The notes under the pieces: generated by a model | Databases searched by the model: none | What the model saw: only the letters and a program-made list of their open reading frames with translations | Told to the model about the DNA's origin: nothing | Position numbers and translations under genes: made by a program | Shown: positions 54,843 to 64,000 of the stretch, one piece after another | How the letters are laid out: each line of letters begins with the position of its first letter | Position numbering within the stretch: the first letter of the stretch is position 1 | Assembly (NCBI RefSeq): GCF_049243985.1 | Contig: NC_135379.1 | Location: 6,391,501-6,455,500 of the forward strand | DNA: 64,000 nt | From: Paroedura picta | Lineage: Eukaryota > Chordata > Lepidosauria > Squamata > Gekkonidae | Direction: 5' to 3'

Positions 54843-55170
54843 CAGACAGTCCAAACCAGGACAGATTCCTGGAGAATTCTGGGTGGAGAGAGTGGAAGGC
54901 AGAATTTCGGGAGCTCATTCCATAGACCTTAGACTCCAAAACTGACTTTCCACCTGGGACACTGATTTCTGTTGTGGTACTCAAGGAGAGCTCCAAGCAC
55001 CATCTGGAGCAGGGGTAGTCAAACTGCAGGCCTCCAGATGTCCATGGACTACAATTCCCATGAGCCCCTGCCAGAGAATTCTGGCAGGGGCTTATGGGAA
55101 TTGTAGTCCATGGACATCTGGAGGGCCGCAGTTTGACTACCCCTGATCTGGAGGCTGGCACCCCTGTCAT
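54843..55170. repeat. ~200-bp TIR repeat interrupted by a hAT MITE
   Basis: The outer repeat runs from ACAGTCCAAACCAGGACAGA and ATTCCTGGAGAATTCTGGGT to CCAAGCACCATCTGGAG. It resumes after the MITE with ATCTGGAGGCTGGCACCCCT. Confidence 0.55.
55010..55145. mobile_element. Palindromic hAT-type MITE with perfect TSD, nested
   Basis: 136 bp with ends CAGGGGTAGTCAAACTGCAG and CGCAGTTTGACTACCCCTG. The 8-bp target duplication ATCTGGAG is identical on both sides (55,002-55,009 and 55,146-55,153). It sits inside the end of another repeat and is therefore younger. Confidence 0.92.
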
Positions 55171-55279
55171 AAATGGTACTTCCAGCAGGCATGAGTAACA
55201 CCACTCGGGAATTTGCTTAGAACTGTGAAGTAGCAGCCAATAGATCTCTCTTTTGTTGTATGGTCCAGGTAAAATCATG

Positions 55280-55478
55280 CATAGGGATGCCAGCCTCCAG
55301 GTGGGGATCCCCTGGAATTACAGCTCATTTCCAGACTACAGGGATCAGTTCTCCTGAAGAAAAGGGATACTTTGGAGGATGGACTTTAGAGCATTGTACC
55401 CCACTGAGCTCTCTGTCTTCCCCAGGCTCTATCCCCACATCTCTAGGAGTTTCCCAACCTGGAGCAGGTAACCCTATG
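55280..55478. repeat. ~200-bp TIR repeat, complete
   Basis: Ends TAGGGATGCCAGCCTCCAGG and CCTGGAGCAGGTAACCCTA, flanked by ATGCA on the left and TGCAT on the right. This is the best-preserved copy for defining termini. Confidence 0.65.
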
Positions 55479-55479
55479 C

Positions 55480-56455
55480 ATGACAAATGCTCCATTTGAA
55501 CATAGGAGCGTTTATGCATGCCAAGGGCCCCTAGATTGGTACAGCATTGTGAGGTTTTGTTTTTTAGATCGACTTTTTGCAGGGACTTCTAGCTGTAGGA
55601 GAGCAGCAGCTAGATCAATGAGGGGAATTTGTTACGAATCACCAAGCATTGGAAAATGTCCTCCCAATAGTCGTGCATTTCCCCCGGTATAGATTCTTGC
55701 TTGTTCCTTTCTTTCCAGGAACAAAGGAAAGGTAGTGAATCAGTCTTAGTGGTGAGAAGTCCAATCAGCAAGAAATGAAATTAGGGTCATTTTTCAATGT
55801 TAGATTCCCCCCCATCCCTCATCACAGTTCGGTTCCAGTAAACACAAAAATAAATAAAGCTCTTTTAGAGACATCTTGGTGCTTTGGGGGACGCTTAATG
55901 GCTCTTGGCTGAATTCTGCTGTTGATAAAGCAGATTGTGGCAATCATATTTCTCACCTGAAGGGACAGCCTCCTGGTTTGCGTGCACTGTGTTGAGCCAG
56001 AGGCAATGACCAAAGAAAATCAGTGAATTGTGTAGGATCAAAGGAAGGGAACAGACCAGAAACAAATAAAGACAGCTCCTCAAAAGACATTTTTGTGATA
56101 ATCAGTATAATTTCTGAGAAACATTTTTTAAAAACCCCATTAGACCTTTTAAAAAACCCACTAGACCAGAGAGGAATTCAATTTTACTTATTTCATTTGT
56201 CGCATTGGTATCCTGCACATCATCGGGGGACATGGATGATCCTCTCTCTTCTTCGGCAGCTTCAGAACTCTTCTGTCATGTAGATAAGACAGGGGGTGCT
56301 GGATGGAAGAGCTCTGACTGGTTTTCCATTGGATTTTTGAAATTGTTCAATGGCAGTCATTAGGCAGAGCAATTTGGACTTGAGCCATGGGCAGGTGCGC
56401 GTAGGTCAGGCGCCCCGGAACCAGATTTACTTGGAGAGCAGACTGCAGGAATTTT
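55480..56455. other. Unclassified sequence
   Basis: No gene or confident repeat was seen. Confidence 0.35.
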
Positions 56456-56458
56456 CCA

Positions 56459-56643
56459 GAATGGCTGTCAAGTCACAGCTGATTTATGGCTGCCCTGTGA
56501 CATTTTCAAGGCAAGACTCATTCAGAGGTGATTTGGCATTGACTCACTCTAAGTCATGGCCCTGGTATTCCTTGGAGAAACTCCATCCAAATTCTTGGAG
56601 GTCTCACCTCCAAATACTAGCCAGGCTTTGCCAGGCTTAGCTA
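56459..56643 (-). mobile_element. 5S-rRNA-headed SINE
   Basis: TGGCTGTCAAGTCACAGCTG, TTTTCAAGGCAAGACTCATT, CAGAGGTGATTTGGCATTG and GGTCTCACCTCCAAATACTA, then GCCAGGCTTAGCT. Reversed, near full length. Confidence 0.75.
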
Positions 56644-56644
56644 G

Positions 56645-58845
56645 AATTGTGTTTTTGTGTTAGAACAAAACATAACAAAAAAAGGAATCCAACTGTCCCT
56701 TATTTTTTTTTAAACAAGAATCTGACAAGTTTGGAGGGGAAGGGGGGAAAGAGGAAGCAGCAGCCCTTGGAAGTGTTTCTCAAACTCCTCCCCCCTGCTG
56801 TGCGATGCCCATGTTGGGAGGAAGAAGGGGGTGGTTCAGCTGGAGGAGATTCACATGAAAGGCTTGCCTATGGTTCTGAGAGTGACACTGAACCCCAAAT
56901 CTTGCAAGACTTAAGAATGTTTATAAAACATTTAAATGCTTAAGCAGTATTGGAGCTTAGAGAAGATGAAGGAGGGATAAGCTTCTACTAAGATGAGTAC
57001 CTGGAAGTGAAAGCAGCTTTAAGAATCTCTCTTTACAATTTCAAAATGTGTATTTGAATTTTGGTCTGAATGACAGTAAAATAAAGATTGCCTTGCATTG
57101 CAATGCACCCCCTGCTTGAAACTGAGCAATGAGCAGAGGCTGCTTCACAGTTTTGATTGTGGAGGTGTGGCCTTCTAGGGGAAGGGAAAAGGGGGGGGGG
57201 AGGAATCCGATGGAGTTGTTCTGCTTGTGAATTTCCTTCACCTTGGGAGCCAAGAAAAGGGAAAACCCAGGGCAATAGGACTTCTACAAAAACCAGAGAT
57301 GCAGCAAACATTAAATGAACTGAACTCTGAAGGGAGCTATGCAGAAGGAAAACAAAAGCCCGGCCAACCTGCAACCTGAAAGTGAATTGTTATACAGAAG
57401 AGAAAAAAGCACCTAACATGGTAAAAGCTAAGGGAAACACCAGTACATAAAGGGCCAAGCTTGGACTAGCCTGAGTTATCCAAGTATAACACAGCTCATA
57501 GCAAGCTGTTCATAACAAAGAGAAACATCAAACAGGTCTGTCAGACAGTACTTATCCTATTTTTTTCTTTTTAATTATCCTGCGTCCTTTGGATAGATCA
57601 TATTTCTACAAAGATTGCTAAAAGCTCGTTCATGAAAGGAAAAGAATCCTCAGAACTGCTTTTACCATTTAACTTCCAAGGCCCTGATACATGAAAAGTT
57701 GCGATTCAGTGTGTTTCTGTATCCCTGTGAATGACAAGCTTGAATCTATATTTTCTGGCAGCATTGAGAGCTCTCCAGAGCCATGGAGCAGAGAGCAGGC
57801 AGCAAGGCTGAATTAATCCAAGCTGCAGCTGAAAACAGAATTCTGGGACATTCTGAAATCTCTCTCAGTACTTTTACCTGAGGAGTAGATTTTGGTTGTG
57901 ATGTGCAGTCCGACAATGGCAAATCACCTCTGAACTTCCCTTGCCTGGCTGTCAGACCTTCCTCAGATCTCCTGCCTACACTGCACACATCACACAATAA
58001 ATAATATATTGTTTCACAGGTGACCTTCAAGATGTTTTCCGTGTAGAGCTGTATGCAAGCCAAAGCGGCGTTGTAGCCTCCAAAGACCACTGACTTCAGT
58101 GGAAGGGAAAGGCAGCTACTCTTCTTAGGACTGTACTGTAAGTCTGCAAAAACATGCCTCACCCACCGTCCTCTGTCAGGCTACCCCAGCCGCCCGCAGC
58201 CTCTTGTTGGGGGACCATAGGGGCAAACGGAAGGGGGAGCATTTCTGCCTCTTATTTGCTGGGGCCCCAACCCATACCGCTGAGGCCCAGGAAAAGTAGC
58301 TGCTGTCACTCTCATTTTTAGCTCATTTCCCCCATCAAAATAACTCTCTTGACGAAGCACGAGGTGGCTTAATTAGCCTCCCACGCAGCTCTGATTGAGA
58401 ATGGCAGGCTTCACTCACAACAGTGGAGCGACAGCTCTCGGCATAGCTGTGACTCAGCACCACAGAGTCCTGAGGGCCAGCCTCATCGTGATGTGCCCTT
58501 CCGTTTCTGCGGGGCAGTTCCGATGAGGGAAAGGCTACATCATTGGAAAGGGCTGTTGATGCTTTTTCTCCCCAACAGGACCCCAAGTGGTTTTCAAGAG
58601 CATTTCCCCCACTTCCATTCAGTTTTCTCAAAGCCCATGTCAAATAGGTGAGGCGGAGAGAAAAGGATTGACTCCAAGTCATGCCGAGAGCATCCCTAGC
58701 AGAGGGAAGATCTGAACACAGGTCTCTCGGATCCTAGTATGACACCCAAGAAACCTTCACTCCCTCGGCTGCTGCTCAGATCAAAGCCAAAGCCCCTCTC
58801 CCCTGGTCGGTTTTGAGGTTCTTTAAAAAGAAAAGACCCCATGTA
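56645..58845. other. Longest repeat-poor stretch of the right half
   Basis: Over 2 kb in which I recognise no repeat family. Minus-strand frames (57,746-58,162 and 58,335-58,682) translate to nothing known and show no splice-flanked conserved core. It could hold non-coding RNA or regulatory DNA, but nothing visible supports that. Confidence 0.4.
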
Positions 58846-58970
58846 GGGTTGCTAGCTCCAGGACGGGAAATTCCTGGAGATTTGGGGGTGGAGTCTGGGG
58901 AGTCTGGGGTTTGGGAAGGGGAGGAGCCTCAATTGGATATCACACCACAGAGTCTACCCTTTTAATGGAG
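58846..58970. repeat. ~200-bp TIR repeat, 5' part
   Basis: TAGGGTTGCTAGCTCCAGGA, GAAATTCCTGGAGATTTGGG and CACAGAGTCTACCC. Confidence 0.6.
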
Positions 58971-59055
58971 TTTTTACCTACCTATTGCCCAATCTTTCTC
59001 CTCCCTCCCATCTCCTAGTTCTGACTGCAGGGTCATGTGAGCCGAAGGTATAGAT

Positions 59056-59134
59056 CAGGGGTAGTCAAACTGCGGCCCTGCAGATGTCCATGGACTACAA
59101 TTCCCATGAGCCCCTGCCAGCATCTATACCCTTG
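59056..59134. mobile_element. Truncated hAT-type MITE with TSD
   Basis: Left half CAGGGGTAGTCAAACTGCGG to GAGCCCCTGCCAGC, then a short end CATCTATACCCTTG. The 8-mer GTATAGAT flanks the unit (59,048-59,055 and 59,135-59,142). It therefore looks like an internally deleted copy rather than a random truncation. Confidence 0.7.
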
Positions 59135-59424
59135 GTATAGATGGAATGTTATGGCTGGGGCAGTGCTTCTTGGTGCTGGGGAGAGGAGGGTAATGGGAGG
59201 AGCCCCTGGCCTATTTTTTAACCTTAAGAAGAATTGAGAAGGGGAGAGCTTCTGTGGAGAATTGTGGAGGGGAGAGGAATTTGTATGATGTCGTAGTATA
59301 GCTGGAGTACTTTTTAAAAACATCCTCTCACTCACACACACACAAAACCCTTTCCCCATGTCATTTCCATGTAGGAAGTGTCCATCTCTTTTGTCAACCC
59401 TGTAAAAGGTGGCAGAAAGTGCCA

Positions 59425-59675
59425 AAACTTCAGGCAACCTAGGGCGACCTTGTATGGTTTTCAAAGCAAGAGACGACCAGAAGTAGTTTATCATTTCCAA
59501 ACACTGGAGGGCGTCACCCCAAGGGTCAGACATGACCCGGTGCTTGCACAGGGGATACCTTTACCTTTACCTTTACCCTATGTGTGGCAACTCTGGACTT
59601 CCTTGGTGGCCCCCCATCCTTTACTAACCAGGACTGGCCCAGTTTAGCTTACAAGATCTGACTTACCTAGCCCAC
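59425..59675 (-). mobile_element. 5S-headed SINE interrupted by a Sauria SINE tail
   Basis: The outer element has TGTATGGTTTTCAAAGCAAG on the left and CTTCCTTGGTGGCCCCCCAT to CCCAGTTTAGCTTACAAG on the right. The inner piece is at 59,500-59,579. Confidence 0.7.
59500..59579 (+). mobile_element. Sauria SINE 3' end (5'-truncated insertion)
   Basis: GGAGGGCGTCACCCCAAGGG, TCAGACATGACCCGGTGCTT and GCACAGGGGATACCTTTACC, with repeated ACCTTT. A typical 5'-truncated retroposed copy. Confidence 0.8.
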
Positions 59676-59679
59676 CTAG

Positions 59680-60325
59680 GGCAGGGCAGCTGCTCTTAGT
59701 ACCCCCCTCCAATACTATACTTTATTTTCCCCCAGTGCTGGGGCTAATGGCAGCTGAAGGAGAGAATTTCTACCTGGAAATATCTCAGCTACCTCTCCTC
59801 CATGCTTGTGGTCCAGATCTCCCCCTTTCTTTCCTTGCTGTGCTCAAATGCCTATGGGAAAAGCCATGAAAGCAGGGTAGCTGCTTCCTCCAGCATCATT
59901 CACATTTACCCTGGCTGCATTATGCCGCATTATACCCTCATTTGTGTGACTCACACAGGCAAAATTAATACTTTCCATAATTCTACTGTGCGGAACCTGC
60001 CGGACAAAAGGGAAAGAGAAGAACGACAAAGGAACTCCAGCTTCTAAAATGTCAGGGAAAGAAAATGCCCTCTGCTGCTCTGTACTTAATCCATGGGGTG
60101 GGGGTGGGGGGTGGGGCTGGGTTATGCTTGGCATGGAGCTCAGGGACAACACTGTTGCTTTGGTGTTCTTTTAACTCCTTCACTTACCTCGCCAGCCCTC
60201 CAGTTGCCCTGTTCTGTTCAACAGATCCAGGGCACAAGGGACTTGAGGGGGAGGCAGCCCCATGCAGTCATCTGTGCATATGCCAGGAGGAATGAGATTA
60301 TCGTGGGGCTGGGAGCCCTTGGCAT
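59680..60325. other. Unclassified sequence
   Basis: No gene or confident repeat was recognised. Confidence 0.35.
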
Positions 60326-60329
60326 ATGA

Positions 60330-60995
60330 TAGCCTCATCCCGGATGTTACCTCTAGACTACCGTAACTCACTTTATGCAGGACTTCCCTTGAGACTGTGC
60401 CAGAAACTCCAACTGGTCTGAAATGCAGCAGCTGGGGTCCTTACAGGGACTCAATGGGAGACACATATGACACCAGTGCTCTCCCAGCAGCACTGGCTAC
60501 ATATTGGAGCCTGGGCTGGGTTCAAGATTTTGGGGTTAACCTTCGAAGCCTTAAATGATCTGGGTCCGATATATCTACGGGACAACCTTTTCCCCTTATA
60601 ACCCCCCAAGAGCATTAAGATCTTCAGAACACCTGCTCAAGATCTGCAGCCCAAAGGAGGTGAGATTGGTCTCAACCAGGGCCAGGGCTTTTTTGGCTCT
60701 CACCCAACCTGGTGGAATGCTCTCCTGAAGGAGATCAAGGGCCCTGTGGGACCTTACTCAGTTGTGCAGGCCCTCCAAGATGGAGCTGTTCCACCAGGCT
60801 AATGATCAGGGCCCAAAACAGCTACCAAGAAATGCTGACCTTACTACTGGGAGATGGAAAGATCAGCTCCTCAATGCCCCTTTGTCTGGTAATCGGTTGG
60901 GGGAAATGATGTTATGATTTTCACTTTACGATTGTTTTAATGATTCTGTTTATCCACCCTGAGCAGGATTGGAAGGGTGGGCTAGAAAAGTAAAT
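60330..60995 (+). mobile_element. L2-clade LINE, ORF2 end and 3' region
   Basis: The longest LINE piece here. A forward reading includes HWLHIGAWAGFKILGLTFEA and LNDLGPIYLRDN, recalling the HWLPV...FKIL...LTYKAL C-terminal motif of L2/CR1-clade reverse transcriptases. The 3' text CCAACCTGGTGGAATGCTCT and a tail with CACCCTGAGCAGGATTGG follow. Confidence 0.7.
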
Positions 60996-61119
60996 GCCAA
61001 TGGCATGCCAACGGCATGGAGCAGATCATAACATATACGGACTCAAATTATGCATCCTAAGTGCAGGAAAATTGGAGTGAGCCATTGACATATGGATGTG
61101 CGCTTGTCGGGAATGTGTG

Positions 61120-61195
61120 ATTCCAGGAGGGCTGGATTGGATGGCCCTTTGTAGTCTCTACCAGCTCTGTGTGATTCTGATTCTGGATTCTAGCA
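61120..61195 (+). mobile_element. CR1 LINE 3' terminus
   Basis: CAGGAGGGCTGGATTGGATG, GCCCTTTGTAGTCTCTACCA and GTGTGATTCTGATTCTGG. Confidence 0.65.
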
Positions 61196-61938
61196 TGTAC
61201 CAGGCAGGGCTCTGGGTGGGCAGCCTGGGAACATGTGACTCATGAAAATGAGACTGTTTATTATTTCTGAATAGGGGGGTATCAGGAGAACCCTCCTTGA
61301 GTCTCACAAAAGCTGACATTAGCCAATGCCTTTTTCTCGGTCCTTGCCACTCCCCCAGTCCCTGCATCACATGTCAGGGTGTAGAAACAGGAGGAAGGTG
61401 TTACTGCTGTGAAGAGTTCTGCAATTGCGTCAAGAACCTTTCTTGCAGATGGTATTCAGCGCCTGCTTGACAAGAACGTCTAACTGATGCGACCCTGGGT
61501 ACGACCTTGCCAAGCATAAACTCCCGAGCAGATGGTGCCTCATCTTGTAGGCACCTCTCTAAGGTTTTAAGAGGTGGGGGAGGGAAACTCCTAAATACAA
61601 GCTTGCAGAGAATGACAACAACAAAGAAATCCATGACCTGCGAAGGAACGGAAGGAGGAGGAGGAAGATGGAATTGGGTGGAGATTTTCAAGCTGGAGGA
61701 GAGGACAGAATCAGAGATTCTCAACTTGTATGAGTATGTGAGCAAAAAAAACCCCCTGGGTACTAACTCCACTAGCTCTCATAACATTATCAAGAAAAGC
61801 TCCTGGAGGAAAGGGATCACCTGGGTCCAGAGTTACAGAGAGGAATTCTCTGTAAAGACCCAATGAATATAGAATAATGCACTTGTTTGGTATATTGTTT
61901 TAGGAAAAAGGTAAAGTAGAGAATCCAACAGATTAGGG
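61196..61938. other. Unclassified sequence
   Basis: No gene or confident repeat was recognised. Confidence 0.35.
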
Positions 61939-62058
61939 CAGGGATGGCCAAATTGTAGCTCTCTAGATGTCCATGGACTACAATTCCCACATGCTGGCAG
62001 GGGCTCATGGTAATTGTAGTCCATGGACCTCTAGAGAGCTACAGTTTGGCCATCCCTG
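61939..62058. mobile_element. Palindromic hAT-type MITE, GGATGG subfamily, with TSD
   Basis: Ends CAGGGATGGCCAAATTGTAG and CTACAGTTTGGCCATCCCTG are perfect inverted repeats. The flanks GATTAGGG (61,931-61,938) and GGTTAGGG (62,059-62,066) form an 8-bp target duplication with one change. Confidence 0.9.
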
Positions 62059-62079
62059 GGTTAGGGTCTAACAGCAGAG

Positions 62080-62258
62080 TTGTCAGTGCCCAGAAGCAAA
62101 GCAGGGCCAGCCATGGTTAAGACTTGGATCATGGGAGACAACTGAAGAAGACCAGAGTTGCTATGCAGGGGCAAACCATGGGAAACCACCTCTGTTTGTC
62201 TCTTGCCTTGGAAAACCCGTGAGGGAGCTCCATAAATCGGTCATGACTTGGTGACACT
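62080..62258 (+). mobile_element. 5S-rRNA-headed SINE, sense
   Basis: AAGCAAAGCAGGGCCAGCCA, GGTTAAGACTTGGATCATGG and GAGAC match 5S rRNA positions from the AAGCAGGGT to the GATGGGAGAC box. They are followed by TTGCTATGCAGGGGCAAACC, CCACCTCTGTTTGTCTCTTG and TCATGACTTGGTGACAC. Confidence 0.8.
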
Positions 62259-62291
62259 TTTTAATATTATCATTTATATATGTTTATATAT

Positions 62292-62540
62292 GAAGAAGAG
62301 TTGGTTTTTATACCCTGCTTTTCACTGCCTGAAGGAGTCTCAAAGTGGCTTTCAATCACCTTCCCTTCCTCTCCCCACAACAAGCACCCTATGAGGGCGG
62401 TGAGGCTGAGAGAGCCCTGACAGGACTGCTCAGTGAGAACAGCTTTATCAGGGTTGCAATGAGCCCAAGGTCACCAAGGAATCAAACCCTGCTCACCAGA
62501 CTATAGGCTGCTGCTCTTGACCACTACACTAACCTGTCTC
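62292..62540 (-). mobile_element. tRNA-derived squamate SINE
   Basis: GAAGAAGAGTTGGTTTTTAT, CTGAAGGAGTCTCAAAGTGG, CTGAGAGAGCCCTGACAGGA and GACCACTACACTAACCTG. A small loss lies between the middle and the box-B region. Confidence 0.8.
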
Positions 62541-62544
62541 TAAA

Positions 62545-63299
62545 AACAGAGAATCAACAAGATTTGAGTTAAGAACTAGACAGGTGCAAAACAGAGGGGG
62601 GAAAACCAGTGATGCTGATAAAGGATGTTTTTCAGCAGACAGAAAACTGTTAATAATAACATACTTTGCAAGATATTGCTATGAAATGAAGCAAAAAGTT
62701 ACCTATTTATTTAGCATCTGCACTGGGCATTTATCCTGAAAAGGGAGAGGTCATTAGTTTCCAATTGCTTTTGGAAAGGCTCAGATCCTTTTCTTCCTAG
62801 AAATGCTGCAGGGACTGACCTAGGGGTCAGCAAAACAGTCTGGCCTATATAGCAATTTTATCAGTTTCACCCCTTGTGGTCCTACCATATTTTAATCAAG
62901 TTGCAGTTTTTTAAAAATTACTTATGTTTTACTGGTAATGCGGGGGGAGGGGGGGAACAATGTGTCTCCGTGTGTATTTCATAAGCATTTTATTGCACAA
63001 TATTTTCCACGAAAGTCCAGGACAGCTGCCGGCCAGTCTCTGGTGAGTTCTTCCATGAAGAACAGTCATTCCTCACCTCCTCATCTCCCTCTCTTCAATG
63101 GCCTTCATGTCTGTATGTTCCTGTTTACTAGAGACAGTCCCTATTTTCCTTGATCAATAACTGCCCCCAGTATTTGGCCCTATTTCAGACTTTGGAGGAT
63201 GGCTTATTAAATGTTGCTAGCATGAGCAATGTGGAAGGGGAATTTAGGCAAGAATCCTTAGCACAAGAATTCCAGTCTAATCCTCTGCCAAGTTAGTTA
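62545..63299. other. Unclassified sequence
   Basis: No gene or confident repeat was recognised. Confidence 0.35.
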
Positions 63300-63472
63300 G
63301 AGAGCCAGGGTGGTGTAGTGGTGAAGAGCAGCAGGACTCTAATCTGGAGAACTGGGTTTGATTTCCCCACTCCTCCTCCCAGTGAAGCCTGCTGGGGGAC
63401 CCTGGCCCAGACACAGTTCTCTCAGAGGTCTCTTGGTCTCACCTTCCTCACAAGGTGACATTTGCGGGGAGA
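63300..63472 (+). mobile_element. tRNA-derived squamate SINE, 5' part
   Basis: GAGCCAGGGTGGTGTAGTGG (box-A-like), GGACTCTAATCTGGAGAACT, GGGTTTGATTTCCCCACTCC (box-B-like) and CCTCACAAGGTGACATTTGC. Confidence 0.8.
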
Positions 63473-63477
63473 TAGAT

Positions 63478-63524
63478 TCAGGTGAGTAGCTGTGTTGGTC
63501 TGAAGCAAGAGAACAAAATTTGGG
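63478..63524 (-). repeat. Fragment of the 4,745-4,838 repeat family (other end)
   Basis: CAGGTGAGTAGCTGTGTTGG, TCTGAAGCAAGAGAACAAAA and TTTGG. This opening is well known to me as the opposite end of that squamate repeat. A SINE follows immediately. Confidence 0.4.
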
Positions 63525-63527
63525 TTT

Positions 63528-63645
63528 AGAAGAAGAAGAAGAGTTGGTTCTTGTATGCTGCTTTTCCCTACCCGAAGGAGGCTCAAAGCGGCTTACAGTT
63601 GCCTTCCCATTCCTCTCCCCACAACAGGCACCCTGTTGTTTGTAA
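63528..63645 (-). mobile_element. tRNA-derived squamate SINE, 3' part
   Basis: AGAAGAAGAAGAGTTGGTTC, CCCGAAGGAGGCTCAAAGCG and CACAACAGGCACCCTGTTG. Only the 3' half is present, antisense. Confidence 0.75.
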
Positions 63646-63849
63646 GCTGCATTGAGGCTCCTTAGGATAGAGGGGAAAGGAAGTTATGAAAGCCAGCTTA
63701 TTGTCTTCATTTAGTCTAGTGTAAATGCCATAGCCTGGCTTAACTTTGCATAGGAATGCACTGTTGTTGTGTGACAAACATGCCCCTGATTTCATCTGCG
63801 GAAAACTGGAATCTCGAGAGCTCTTGTGCTCTGTATTTGGTACCCCTTA

Positions 63850-64000
63850 TTGTTTGTTTGTTTGATTTCTTTACCGCCCTTCCATATGGCTCAGGATGGT
63901 TTACATACAACCCTATAGGGGGATGTATGGAATGAATCAACATACAACATAGTCAATATACAACAATAACAATCCAACAGTGGTTCAAACAACACAACTT
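63850..64000 (-). mobile_element. LINE-type 3' tail, reversed
   Basis: GTTTGTTTGATTTCTTTACC, GCCCTTCCATATGGCTCAGG and ATGGTTTACATACAACCC, like 43,658. It probably continues beyond the window. Confidence 0.5.

Noticed and set aside
62080-62130. Possible 5S rRNA gene
   Set aside because: Only part of the 5S sequence is present, diverged and fused to a SINE body. Several such copies exist in both orientations.
63300-63370. Possible tRNA gene from box A and box B matches
   Set aside because: No cloverleaf with acceptor stem forms. It is the head of the local tRNA-derived SINE family.
1-64000. CRISPR array, bacterial operon or prophage
   Set aside because: The DNA is vertebrate, and the tandem repeats are microsatellites, SINE dimers or local duplications without regular spacers.
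1-64000. Endogenous retrovirus or LTR element
   Set aside because: No paired long terminal repeats, primer-binding site or gag/pol-like reading was recognised in the window.

Overview
This is vertebrate nuclear DNA, most likely from a squamate reptile (lizard or gecko). The evidence is two intron-containing vertebrate genes in their conserved neighbourhood and a typical squamate repeat set: tRNA-headed SINEs with a (TTC)n tail, Sauria-type SINEs ending in ACCTTT repeats, 5S-rRNA-headed SINEs, CR1 and L2-clade LINE ends, and palindromic hAT-type MITEs with 8-bp target duplications. The species cannot be fixed from the sequence alone.

Left part (1-17,000, minus strand): PAXIP1 (PTIP), a multi-BRCT DNA-damage and chromatin adaptor. 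Seventeen coding exons could be placed with GT/AG boundaries and consistent phases from the ATG at 16,991 to 1,152. They add up to exactly 985 codons. The last part of the protein (about 95 residues by comparison with human PTIP, completing the sixth BRCT) lies beyond the left edge. Exon 7 encodes the long glutamine-rich linker and exon 6 an acidic run. The first exon sits in a CpG island (about 16,250-17,690).

Middle (17,000-33,800): intergenic DNA full of repeats and microsatellites, with several non-repetitive AT-rich stretches that could be regulatory, and a second CpG island (about 30,780-31,640) about 2 kb upstream of the next gene.

Plus strand (33,836-40,645): HTR5A, the serotonin 5-HT5A receptor, a class A GPCR of 358 residues in two coding exons (33,836-34,579 and 40,313-40,645) split in the third intracellular loop. 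PAXIP1 and HTR5A lie head to head, as in other amniotes.

Right part (40,650-64,000): no host gene was recognised. It is a mosaic of LINE, SINE and MITE copies, including nested insertions, an exact 99-bp tandem duplication, and stretches of unclassified unique sequence.

The most interesting non-genic signals are repeat copies carrying hammerhead-ribozyme-like cores (about 33,045, 39,000 and 4,754), and a duplicated segment that begins with a splice-acceptor-like sequence just upstream of HTR5A. No intact transposon coding region and no recognisable retroviral or LTR element was seen.
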